Shown piece by piece: positions 32,727 to 41,111 of a DNA stretch of 64,000 bases. Every line of letters begins with the position of its first letter. The first letter of the stretch is position 1. Position numbers and translations under genes: made by a program. The notes under the pieces were generated by a model. It ran no database searches and was not told the DNA's origin. It saw only the letters and a list, made by a program, of their open reading frames with translations. The DNA is from Albibacterium profundi (lineage in GTDB: Bacteria > Bacteroidota > Bacteroidia > Sphingobacteriales > Sphingobacteriaceae), in contig NZ_JBBVGT010000002.1 in assembly GCF_042159835.1 (NCBI RefSeq), positions 372,001-436,000 on the forward strand, given 5' to 3'.

Positions 32727-35700
32727 ATGAAATTTATGGTTACGAATACATTGAATAAAAAGTTTGCAATTGGGCTCTCATTTTTGATTGTCTTTCTATG
32801 CTCTTTTTTAAGTGCGGAGGCGCAATATTTTGGTCAAAATAAAATGCGCTATAAAAAGCTTGATTTTAAAGTAAAAGAAACTCCTCACTTCAATTTATAC
32901 TATTACATGGAGAATGATTCACTGTTGGCAAACTTTGCCAAGGAGAGTGAGTTATGGTATGAATTACATCAACAAGTATTTCGTGACACGTTTGATCATA
33001 AAAACCCACTGATAATTTATAATAACCATCCCGATTTCCAACAAACCACAGCTATACAGGGTTCCATCAGTGTGGGGACAGGTGGTGTTACAGAAGGTTT
33101 GAAGAACAGAGTCGTGATGCCAATTATGCAGGTGAATAGTCAGACGCGACATGTACTCGGTCACGAAATGGTCCACGCATTTCAATATCACTCGCTAATA
33201 GAGGGAGATTCAACTCAGTTAGAAAATATCGGCAACCTTCCCCTGTGGATGGTTGAAGGGATGGCAGAGTATCTTTCTGTAGGAAAGAAAGATGCATTTA
33301 CTGCAATGTGGATGCGCGATGCTTATCTTAATCAAGATATCCCAACGCTAAAGGATTTAACAGAAAGTAATAAATACTTCCCATATCGTTATGGGCAAGC
33401 TTTCTGGTCATACATCGGTTCAACCTATGGAGATACGGTCATTGTTCCCTTATTTAAAGCGACGGCAAAATATGGTTATCAGATGGCAGTTCGCCGAGTT
33501 TTAGGTTATGATGAAGCCACTGTGTCAAGCTTATGGCGACAGGCTATCGAAAATACATATAAACCACTCTTGACAGACACAACGAAAAAACCAGTCGGAA
33601 ATATCATCATCGACAAAAATAATGCGGGAAATACTAATGTGTCGCCAGCAATTTCACCAGATGGTAAATATGTGGCTTTTTTGTCCGAAAAGGATCTTTT
33701 TAGTATTGATCTCTACCTAGCAGATGCACAGACAGGGAAAATTATTCGAAAATTGACGAGTCGTATCAGCAATAGCCATATCGATGAGTTTAGTTATATT
33801 GAATCTGCTGGTAGCTTTTCCCCGGATAGCAGAAAGTTTGCATATAGTGTATTCTCGGAAGGACGGAACAAGTTAATGATAACAGATGTCTCTAACGGAA
33901 GAACGCTACTAACAGAAGGGATGGGCGAAGTTGGTGAATTCAGCAACATTACTTGGGCGCCGGACGGCAAGTCTGTTGTATTTTCTGGCTTGAAGCAAGG
34001 GCAGAGCGATCTTTATAAATACAACATAGAAACAAAAAAGCTGACACAGCTAACCGATGACCCTTATTCGGAATACCATCCATCCTACTCGCATGATGGA
34101 AAATATCTGGTATTTAGCAGTGACCGTGGCAGTTTCCAACGGGGTGATGAATCTGTAAATATCAGCTTTAACCTTTCACTGATGGATATGGACAGTCGCC
34201 AAGTAGTCGATATACCCGTGTTCCCGACAGCTAATAACCTAAACCCGCAATTTTCGGGTGATGACCAGCAGATCTATTTCCTATCTAACCGCGATGGTTT
34301 CAGGAACCTATACCGTTATACAATTGAAACCAATACTACTGAGCAACTGACTGAATACTTTACTGGCATTAGTGGTATTACCGAGTACTCGCCAGCATTA
34401 AGTGTTTCGGCGAATGACGATATTTTATATTCATATTATCGATCGCAAACCTACACAATCTACAATGCTAAAGCCGATGAATTTGAGCCTCAGCCGGTTG
34501 CCAATGACGCAATCGATTTTACAGCGGCCATGCTCCCGCCTTTGAAGTCATACGGAGTGGATGTAGTTAACACGAACTTGCGAAACTTTAATAATTTGAC
34601 GCGAATAGACACTGCGCAAATTTATCCGATCCCGTACAAACCCAAATTCAAGTTAGACTATTTAGCGAGTAGCGGAATGGGCGTATCCGTCGGGAGTAGA
34701 TACGGTGCCGGCCTTGCCAGCGGGATTCAAGGCATATTTTCTGATATCTTAGGACGCAATCAAATATTTGCAGGTTTGGCAATAAATGGCGAAATCTACG
34801 ACTTCGGAGGGCAAGTTGCCTACATCAATCAGGCGAGTCGCCTGAACTGGGGAGGCGCGATATCGCATATTCCTTTCATCTCCGGATTGGTATCTGCTTC
34901 TATTGACGAAAACTCGCAAATATCGCCGACAGGGGTTGCATATTTGGATAACTACGATATTATAAGAACCTTCCAAGAGCAAGCAGAGGCTTTTGTTGCC
35001 TATCCGTTTTCGAGAAGAACTCGTGTAGAAATGGGTGGTGCTTTTGCACACTATAGCTATCGTATAGATCGGTATACAAACTATTATGCTGCCGATCCGA
35101 ACTCCTACTACCCTCTTTATTATTTAGGTGGAGACAGACGAAAAATAGATCTGGAAGAAGCTGCGAAAACCTACGGATCAAGTTTTGAGTCTTTCACAAT
35201 TCAACAACTGAACAGCGCCTTGGTCGGTGATAATTCAGTATTCGGAGTGGCAGCTCCATTAGCGGGTTATCGCTACCGGCTTGGTGTGGAACAGTACTTC
35301 GGCGACTATAACTTTAGAAGCTACACGGTAGACTTAAGGAAATATCATCGGATGAACAAAGTAACACTGGCAGCCAGGGCTTATACTTATATGCGGGTAG
35401 GTGAAGACAGCGACCGGCTATATCCTCTGTTCTTGGGATATCCGTATCTAATACGAGGATACGAGTCTTCAAGTTTTTATAATAACCAAAGCGGCGTATC
35501 GACCTTCAATTACAATCAGCTAATGGGAACGCGCATAGCTGTTGCTAATATCGAAGCGCGGATTCCCTTTACTGGTCCTGAACGTTTGTCACTGTTCGCA
35601 TCGAGAATGCTATTCTCGGATCTCAACTTTTTCTTTGATATGGGCTTAGCGTGGAGTGAAGGAGATAAGATTGCATTTAAATCAGAGCCTGACCTCATTG

Positions 35701-35894
35701 AACAAGTCCCAAGTCCGACAAGCCCTAACACATATATCAATGTATACGAGCGTGTGCCAGCGATGAGTGCTGGGGTATCGTTACGGGTAAATATGTTTGG
35801 CTACTTTGTCATCGAGCCTTATTTTGCGATTCCTTTCCAAAGGAACGATGTTAAATTTGGGACATTCGGAATCAACTTTGCCCCTGGATGGTAA
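32727..35894 (+). CDS. Outer-membrane protein with zinc peptidase-like, beta-propeller and beta-barrel domains
   Basis: 1055 residues. Signal peptide to about residue 32 (LSAEAQ). Residues about 45-290 are a peptidase MA/M1-like domain with HEMVHAFQYH (146-155) and WMVEGMAEYLSV (174-185), a gluzincin site with Glu177 as probable third ligand. Residues about 295-610 are PD40 propeller repeats (AISPDGKYVAFLSE, SFSPDSRKFAYSV, WAPDGKSVVFSG, SYSHDGKYLVFSSD). Residues about 640-1055 look like a 16-strand-type BamA/surface-antigen barrel ending GTFGINFAPGW with a terminal aromatic. It is probably an intact peptidase or chaperone held in the outer membrane by its own barrel. Confidence 0.88.
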   Translation: MKFMVTNTLNKKFAIGLSFLIVFLCSFLSAEAQYFGQNKMRYKKLDFKVKETPHFNLYYYMENDSLLANFAKESELWYELHQQVFRDTFDHKNPLIIYNNHPDFQQTTAIQGSISVGTGGVTEGLKNRVVMPIMQVNSQTRHVLGHEMVHAFQYHSLIEGDSTQLENIGNLPLWMVEGMAEYLSVGKKDAFTAMWMRDAYLNQDIPTLKDLTESNKYFPYRYGQAFWSYIGSTYGDTVIVPLFKATAKYGYQMAVRRVLGYDEATVSSLWRQAIENTYKPLLTDTTKKPVGNIIIDKNNAGNTNVSPAISPDGKYVAFLSEKDLFSIDLYLADAQTGKIIRKLTSRISNSHIDEFSYIESAGSFSPDSRKFAYSVFSEGRNKLMITDVSNGRTLLTEGMGEVGEFSNITWAPDGKSVVFSGLKQGQSDLYKYNIETKKLTQLTDDPYSEYHPSYSHDGKYLVFSSDRGSFQRGDESVNISFNLSLMDMDSRQVVDIPVFPTANNLNPQFSGDDQQIYFLSNRDGFRNLYRYTIETNTTEQLTEYFTGISGITEYSPALSVSANDDILYSYYRSQTYTIYNAKADEFEPQPVANDAIDFTAAMLPPLKSYGVDVVNTNLRNFNNLTRIDTAQIYPIPYKPKFKLDYLASSGMGVSVGSRYGAGLASGIQGIFSDILGRNQIFAGLAINGEIYDFGGQVAYINQASRLNWGGAISHIPFISGLVSASIDENSQISPTGVAYLDNYDIIRTFQEQAEAFVAYPFSRRTRVEMGGAFAHYSYRIDRYTNYYAADPNSYYPLYYLGGDRRKIDLEEAAKTYGSSFESFTIQQLNSALVGDNSVFGVAAPLAGYRYRLGVEQYFGDYNFRSYTVDLRKYHRMNKVTLAARAYTYMRVGEDSDRLYPLFLGYPYLIRGYESSSFYNNQSGVSTFNYNQLMGTRIAVANIEARIPFTGPERLSLFASRMLFSDLNFFFDMGLAWSEGDKIAFKSEPDLIEQVPSPTSPNTYINVYERVPAMSAGVSLRVNMFGYFVIEPYFAIPFQRNDVKFGTFGINFAPGW

Positions 35895-35900
35895 TAAAAT

Positions 35901-35949
35901 ATAGGTTAGCCTACGCTAGATGATAACTATGAGGCGTAGGTTAACCTAT
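35901..35949. terminator. Long hairpin between convergent genes
   Basis: ATAGGTTAGCCTACGC (35901-35916) pairs with GCGTAGGTTAACCTAT (35934-35949) over 16 bp with one G-T pair and a 17-nt loop. It starts 7 bp after the barrel-protein stop and reaches into the end of the GIY-YIG gene. There is no T run, so termination strength is uncertain. Confidence 0.55.
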
Positions 35950-36256
35950 CATAGCCATGGGATGATATGCATCGCATATCCATATGAATGCTGAGGTCAT
36001 GCCAGTTAGCATTATCAAAACGAATCAGTCTTTCTTTCTGCGGCCTTGTATATGTGTCAATCTCATCTAATCTGGTCAGTGCTGTGTCTTGCCGAACCTC
36101 TTCAAAATACACTAATCGAGTCGCCTCTTTGTGTCCGTTAAGTCCCAAACTCTGTCGACTTTTATAATACTGCATGGTGTAATTCAAGTTATCTGTCAGA
36201 CCAATTTTGAAATTCTTTCGATTCGTATCTGTCAATATGTATATAAACTGTCTCAT
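35927..36256 (-). CDS. Small GIY-YIG-domain protein, possibly catalytically degenerate
   Basis: 109 residues. FIYILTDTNRKNFKIGLTDNL at the N-terminus is the GIY-YIG start, but the two motifs read IYI and KIG, and the Arg expected after the second helix is replaced by the sequence TMQYYKSRQ. This weakens the nuclease assignment; it could be a nucleic-acid-binding derivative. Its C-terminal codons overlap a hairpin at 35901-35949. It is divergent from the XRE-S24 repressor gene, with a 17-bp palindrome in the 103-bp gap, so it may be that repressor's target. Confidence 0.72.
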   Translation of the reverse strand: MRQFIYILTDTNRKNFKIGLTDNLNYTMQYYKSRQSLGLNGHKEATRLVYFEEVRQDTALTRLDEIDTYTRPQKERLIRFDNANWHDLSIHMDMRCISSHGYDRLTYAS

Positions 36257-36322
36257 AATGCTTGTTTCTAACTAATTTCTTTGGTTATACAAATTAAATT
36301 ACTAACTTTAATGGCACAATAT

Positions 36323-36339
36323 TACTAATAATATTAGTA
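36323..36339. promoter_or_regulatory. 17-bp perfect palindrome between the GIY-YIG and XRE-S24 genes
   Basis: TACTAATA-A-TATTAGTA, eight-base arms around one base, 20 bp before the XRE-S24 ATG and 67 bp from the GIY-YIG ATG. A likely operator for the adjacent repressor. Confidence 0.65.
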
Positions 36340-36359
36340 CAAACAAAATAAATTTTAAA

Positions 36360-37127
36360 ATGTCTAACATCGCTGCAAATTTACGGTACTTAAGAAAAAA
36401 GAAAGGCTTAACGCAACAGCAGTTCGCTGATGCAATGGATATTAAACGTTCGCTTGTCGGAGCCTACGAAGAACATAGAGCAGAACCTAAATATGATCTA
36501 CTAAAAAAAATAGCAGATTTCTTCGACCTATCTATGGATGAATTAGTAGCTGAAAAAATCAACGACAAATGGAAACCAAAGTCGATTGTTGATGGATCTT
36601 CATTGAGGATATTGAGCATAACAACGGATAGCGAAGAAAATGAAAACATTGAACTGGTACCTGTAAAGGCTAGCGCAGGCTATCTAAATGGCTATGCCGA
36701 CCCTGAATTTATTAGTGAGCTTCCTAAGTTCCGCCTACCAATGTTCAATCAAGGTACATATCGAGCTTTTGAACTTAAAGGGGATTCTATGCTGCCTTTG
36801 AACCCTGGTACCGTCATTATTGGAGAGTACATGGAAGACTGGCATCATATTAAACCCGGTCAGACTTACGTTGTAGTCTCGAGAACAGAGGGCGTAGTTT
36901 ATAAAAGAGTGGCGTTTAAATTTAAGACGGATAAGGGATTAAAACTTCTTTCTGATAACAAAACATATGACCCTTACTGGATTGAAGCCAAAGACATACT
37001 TGAAGTATGGAAAGCAAAGGCTTTTATCAGCACGGATTTCCCTGAGCCGAGCAATGAACCGACCTTAGAATCATTAACTAGCATGATTACAGATATGCAA
37101 AAGACCATTAGCACAATGAAAAAGTAA
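36360..37127 (+). CDS. XRE-family repressor with S24 (LexA/CI-like) peptidase domain
   Basis: 255 residues. The helix-turn-helix (about 5-60) reads LRYLRKKKGLTQQQFADAM and KRSLVGAYEEHRAEP. The C-terminal S24 domain (about 100-225) has the AG pair at 106-107 where related repressors cut themselves, the nucleophile Ser143 in KGDSMLP and the general base Lys182 in GVVYKRV. It could be inactivated by RecA-stimulated self-cleavage like LexA or CI. No lexA, imuA or dnaE2 is near; the only neighbour able to be a target is the divergent GIY-YIG gene. Confidence 0.9.
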   Translation: MSNIAANLRYLRKKKGLTQQQFADAMDIKRSLVGAYEEHRAEPKYDLLKKIADFFDLSMDELVAEKINDKWKPKSIVDGSSLRILSITTDSEENENIELVPVKASAGYLNGYADPEFISELPKFRLPMFNQGTYRAFELKGDSMLPLNPGTVIIGEYMEDWHHIKPGQTYVVVSRTEGVVYKRVAFKFKTDKGLKLLSDNKTYDPYWIEAKDILEVWKAKAFISTDFPEPSNEPTLESLTSMITDMQKTISTMKK

Positions 37128-37241
37128 AATCGATATTTATTGACAATTAACACTTTTTAACATTTTATATTTTAAACTTTTTGTCGGCAACACACTCTAT
37201 CAATAAAAGAACGACAAAATAATAGTTAAGAAAATAAAGTG

Positions 37242-37285
37242 AAGTTTTAGGTTTTTGATTTTAGAATAGATTAAGTTTTAGGTTT
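37242..37285. repeat. Direct repeat of AAGTTTTAGGTTT
   Basis: Exact 13-bp copies at 37242-37254 and 37273-37285, followed by a further GGTTTAGG-like unit, in the 243-bp gap after the XRE-S24 gene. No gene is seen in this gap. Confidence 0.45.
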
Positions 37286-37329
37286 AGGTTTAGTAAAGAT
37301 TGTTCTGTTTTCAGGTTCGGAGCAATCAG

Positions 37330-37361
37330 GCGACTCGCTTCTCAAGCGGGTCGCTTTTTTT
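37330..37361 (+). terminator. Terminator just upstream of the 3-hydroxyacyl-CoA dehydrogenase gene
   Basis: GCGACTCGCTT (37330-37340) pairs with AAGCGGGTCGC (37344-37354) over 11 bp with one G-T pair and a 3-nt loop, followed by seven T. It ends 10 bp before the first possible ATG of the next gene. Confidence 0.8.
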
Positions 37362-37394
37362 ATTAACTTTATGCTGAACAAACCAAAGCTCCTA

Positions 37395-38243
37395 ATGAAA
37401 CAAATTGTAGTACTCGGTGCGGGAACCATGGGAAATGGCATAGCACATACTTTTGCACTTCATAAATTTAACGTCACATTAATCGACACCGATTCAGCTC
37501 GTTTAGAGAATGCGGTTAACACAATTGAAAGAAATCTAGAAAGACAGGTCAAAAAAGGAACGATTGATCAATCCGAAAAAGAAGAAGCTCTATCGAACAT
37601 TACGAGTACTTCCGTTCTATCGGAAGGTATCACAAATGCTGATCTAATCATTGAGGCGGTTACAGAAGATTTAGAGATAAAAAGTGATTTATTCCGCAAG
37701 ATTGATGAATTGTGCCCAACGCACGCAATTATAGCATCCAACACTTCGTCGATCTCTATTACTGCCCTAGCCAGCGCAACGAAACGACCGGCGCAAGTTG
37801 TTGGAATGCACTTTATGAACCCTGTTCCGATTATGAAATTAGTCGAAGTAATCCGTGGATATGAGACGAGCGATGATACAGCTACAAAGATCATGAACTT
37901 GGCAACGGAACTCGACAAAGTTCCAGTTGAAGTGAATGACTATCCTGGATTTATTGCCAATCGCATACTTATGCCAATGATCAATGAATCCATCTTCGCT
38001 CTCTATGAAGGGGTAGCCGGTAGAGAAGAAATTGACCAAGTAATGAAATTGGGTATGGCCCACCCTATGGGGCCCTTGCAGTTAGCAGATTTTATCGGCT
38101 TGGATGTATGCTCTGCAATACTTACCGTGTTGTACGATGGTTTCGGCAACCCAAAGTATGCCCCCTGCCCCCTTTTAACTAAAATGGTGACAGCCAGAAA
38201 GTTAGGTATTAAAACGAAAGAGGGCTTCTACAAATACGATTAA
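37395..38243 (+). CDS. 3-hydroxybutyryl-CoA (3-hydroxyacyl-CoA) dehydrogenase
   Basis: The start at 37395 (MKQIVVLGAG) is chosen over the in-frame ATG at 37371, which lies only 10 bp past a terminator T run and adds eight residues not usual for the family. 282 residues: a Rossmann NAD site VVLGAGTMGNGIAH, VTEDLEIKSDLF, IASNTSSISITALA, and GMHFMNPVPIMKLVEVIRG with the catalytic His and Glu region, then the C-terminal helical domain (DYPGFIANRILMP, HPMGPLQLADFIGLD). Oxidizes 3-hydroxyacyl-CoA to the 3-keto form in fatty-acid or butyrate metabolism. Confidence 0.92.
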   Translation: MKQIVVLGAGTMGNGIAHTFALHKFNVTLIDTDSARLENAVNTIERNLERQVKKGTIDQSEKEEALSNITSTSVLSEGITNADLIIEAVTEDLEIKSDLFRKIDELCPTHAIIASNTSSISITALASATKRPAQVVGMHFMNPVPIMKLVEVIRGYETSDDTATKIMNLATELDKVPVEVNDYPGFIANRILMPMINESIFALYEGVAGREEIDQVMKLGMAHPMGPLQLADFIGLDVCSAILTVLYDGFGNPKYAPCPLLTKMVTARKLGIKTKEGFYKYD

Positions 38244-38257
38244 ACTTTGCAGGCTGT

Positions 38258-40039
38258 TTACATTCGTTCAGGAACCTCAATACCAAGCAGCTTCATTCCC
38301 CGCTTGATAATATTAGCGGTTACGCTCGACAACGAGAGACGAAAGGCTTTCACTAGCGGATCCTCGGCCTTTAAAATTGTTTCTTCGTGATAGAACTTAT
38401 TATAAAGCTTAGCTATTTCATAAATATAATTCGCTAGCTGTGCTGGGCTAAACTCATCTGCCGATGCCTTAATTTTTTCCGGAAAACGATCTAAGGCTTT
38501 GATTAGTTCAATTTCAGAAGGCTTTAGCAGAGTCGGCAATTCGTGCTGCTCTCCCCCATTTATATACTCAGCTTTGATAAGGACTGAATTAATCCTAGCA
38601 TAGGTATACTGAATAAAGGGGCCCGTATGACCCTGAAAGTCAATAGACTCAGCTGGATTAAACAAAAGTCTCTTTTTAGGCTCAACTCGTAATAAAAAGT
38701 ATTTAAGTGCTCCTAACCCGATCTGTTGATACAAACGATCTTTCTCCGCTTCTGAAAAACCATCTACTTTTCCTAACTCCTCTGTTCGTGTCTTTGCCGT
38801 ATCAAACATCTGGGTCATCAAATCATCCGCATCGACCACCGTACCTTCACGTGATTTCATTTTTCCAGAAGGAAGATCAACCATACCATATGAAAGGTGA
38901 TAAAGTCCTTTTGCCCAATCTTTACCCAATTTTTCGAGTATCAAAAAGAGAACCTTAAAATGATAGTCTTGTTCATTACCCACAACATACACCGATTCAT
39001 CCATTTTAAAATCGTCATGTTTCAGTTGCGCTGTCCCAAGATCCTGCGTAATATACACAGAGGTTCCATCTCCTCTTAGGACTAATTTTTCATCTAAACC
39101 ATCATCGCTTAAATCTATCCAAACGGAATTATCTTCTTTCCGATAGAAAACACCCTTATCTAACCCTTCTTGAATTAAGTCTTTCCCGAGCAAATAGGTA
39201 TCAGACTCATAATAATATTTATCAAAATCAACCCCAAGCCTTTTGTAAGTTTCATCAAAGCCTTCATAAACCCAGGCGTTCATCTTTTCCCAGAGCCCTA
39301 CAACCTCCTCATTCCCAGCTTCCCACTGTTGGAGCATTTCCTGAGCCTGCTTAATCAGAGGTGCATTTTTTTTCGCTTCGTCTTCAGTTTGCCCTTCCGA
39401 TATCAATTGTTGAATTTGCTCCTTATATTTTTTATCAAAAATGACATAATATTTGCCTACTAAATGATCTCCTTTCTTTCCGGTAGATTGAGGTGTTTCT
39501 CCATCTCCAAAAAGCTGCCAAGCAAGCATTGACTTACAGATATGAATCCCTCGATCGTTGACTAAATTTGACTTAATAACATCATAGCCAGACGCTTTTA
39601 GAATCTCTGATACAGCAAAACCTAATAGGTTATTTCTAATATGCCCTAAATGGAGTGGTTTGTTGGTGTTTGGAGATGAATATTCGACCATTAACTTCTT
39701 ACCATTAGGCGGGAAGAAGCCAAAATCTGGTCTGGATATTTCATTGATTAATTGCTCTGACCAATAAGCGGGACTCACCACAATATTCAAAAAACCTTTA
39801 ATGGTGTTATAGTCCGCAACAGAAGGCACATGTTTCTTCAAATATTCGCCAACCTCGGCTCCAGTTGCTTCCGGGGATTTCTTTGAAAAACGCGTAATAG
39901 GAAAAGTCACTAAGGTTATATCCCCTTCAAACTCTTTGCGTGTTTCTTGTAAAGAAAATTGGCTTTCAGGTAATTCAGCATTATATAATTCCTTGACTGC
40001 TGTTTTAGCAGCCTTAACTAACTGATCTTGTATATTCAT
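38258..40039 (-). CDS. argS: Arginyl-tRNA synthetase
   Basis: 593 residues, full length. The class I HIGH motif is HLGH at 130-133 (SSPNTNKPLHLGHIRNN), and the KMSKS-equivalent is GKMKSREG near residue 393; the N-terminal tRNA-contact domain and the C-terminal anticodon-binding domain (DALRG-like ending FYHEETILKAEDPLVKAFRL) are present. Charges tRNA-Arg. It starts 18 bp downstream of the arginase gene on the same strand, an arrangement that ties arginine charging to arginine breakdown. Confidence 0.97.
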   Translation of the reverse strand: MNIQDQLVKAAKTAVKELYNAELPESQFSLQETRKEFEGDITLVTFPITRFSKKSPEATGAEVGEYLKKHVPSVADYNTIKGFLNIVVSPAYWSEQLINEISRPDFGFFPPNGKKLMVEYSSPNTNKPLHLGHIRNNLLGFAVSEILKASGYDVIKSNLVNDRGIHICKSMLAWQLFGDGETPQSTGKKGDHLVGKYYVIFDKKYKEQIQQLISEGQTEDEAKKNAPLIKQAQEMLQQWEAGNEEVVGLWEKMNAWVYEGFDETYKRLGVDFDKYYYESDTYLLGKDLIQEGLDKGVFYRKEDNSVWIDLSDDGLDEKLVLRGDGTSVYITQDLGTAQLKHDDFKMDESVYVVGNEQDYHFKVLFLILEKLGKDWAKGLYHLSYGMVDLPSGKMKSREGTVVDADDLMTQMFDTAKTRTEELGKVDGFSEAEKDRLYQQIGLGALKYFLLRVEPKKRLLFNPAESIDFQGHTGPFIQYTYARINSVLIKAEYINGGEQHELPTLLKPSEIELIKALDRFPEKIKASADEFSPAQLANYIYEIAKLYNKFYHEETILKAEDPLVKAFRLSLSSVTANIIKRGMKLLGIEVPERM

Positions 40040-40057
40040 TATCTGTTTTAGAAAATA

Positions 40058-41005
40058 TTAATCGTGAATGAGTGCGTTAATGGCCCGAGTTAAAATTTCA
40101 AACGCATTTTCGGCCATTAAATTCTCGTTATCTAAGGTAGGGTTTACTTCGACCATTTCGAAGCAACATATCTTTGGGTGCCCACAAAGTCGAGTTACCA
40201 AAGCTCCTGCCTCCCGCTCGGTAAAACCATTCGGAACCGGCGTCCCTGTACCGCGCGATATGGTGGGATCCATCGAGTCGACATCAAAAGACACATAAAT
40301 CATATCGCACTGCTCCAGATAGCTGGTAATATCATTGACGATCCTCTCTACACCTAGCTTTCTAAAGTTTGCAACACTAATATTCTTTATTTTTTTCTTT
40401 TTTATCAGTGACGCTTCTGGCGCCTCGACGTCCCTGACACCAATATAAATTAGATCTCTAGCCTGTATCTTCGGAACAATCGCTCCAATATTCTTCAACT
40501 GAAACCAATAGTTAATGGTTTCCTGGTCAGGCTTATTTATCTTATTTGCTAAATTATCTTCGTCAAGGGAAACCGCAATGGGCATACCATGAACATTACC
40601 TGTAGGGGTAGTATATGGTGAATGAATATCTGCATGAGCGTCGATCCACACAACACCGAGTCTTTTCTTAGGGAAGGCTTTCCGGATACCGGCAATGGTA
40701 CCCATTGCAGTACTATGATCACCAGCTAAAACAACTGGAAACCGTTCTTCATGATAGGTTTTTTTAACTTCATCTGCTACCCGCTCACTTACCGTTAAGA
40801 TACCAGAGATTCGCTTCCCATAAGGGCTACCTGACGATTCAAATAAGAGGTGATTTTCATTTTGGACTTCCTTAGTGGGATATTGTTTAAAAAACCGGCT
40901 TCCAAAATCTAATGCGGCGACCTTTATGGCGTCTACTCCTAAACTTGCTCCACGAGTACCAGCACCCAGCTCAGACTTTACTTCTATCAATTGAATTTCT
41001 CGCAT
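40058..41005 (-). CDS. Arginase (ureohydrolase family)
   Basis: 315 residues. Mn-site motifs GDHS (95-98), DAHADIH (122-128) and SFDVDSMDP (near 231) are intact, and TPTGNVHGMPI (133-143) is the arginase rather than agmatinase form of the substrate loop. Converts arginine to ornithine and urea. Upstream of argS in one operon and divergent from the arginine decarboxylase gene, with about 106 bp between. Some family members act on agmatine or other guanidines, so the substrate is inferred from the loop. Confidence 0.88.
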   Translation of the reverse strand: MREIQLIEVKSELGAGTRGASLGVDAIKVAALDFGSRFFKQYPTKEVQNENHLLFESSGSPYGKRISGILTVSERVADEVKKTYHEERFPVVLAGDHSTAMGTIAGIRKAFPKKRLGVVWIDAHADIHSPYTTPTGNVHGMPIAVSLDEDNLANKINKPDQETINYWFQLKNIGAIVPKIQARDLIYIGVRDVEAPEASLIKKKKIKNISVANFRKLGVERIVNDITSYLEQCDMIYVSFDVDSMDPTISRGTGTPVPNGFTEREAGALVTRLCGHPKICCFEMVEVNPTLDNENLMAENAFEILTRAINALIHD

Positions 41006-41086
41006 ATCTTAAAACAAATTACGTCCCTTACAAAATTTGGGGAACAAAATTGGCATTGATTTGTTCAACATCTCAATGTGAAAGTA

Positions 41087-41094
41087 TATCTTTG
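41087..41094 (+). promoter_or_regulatory. -7 box of the arginine decarboxylase gene
   Basis: TATCTTTG, 17 bp before the ATG at 41112; the nearest TTG is 23 bp upstream, longer than the usual spacer. Confidence 0.4.
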
Positions 41095-41111
41095 CCAAAA
41101 TTAAAAAAATA

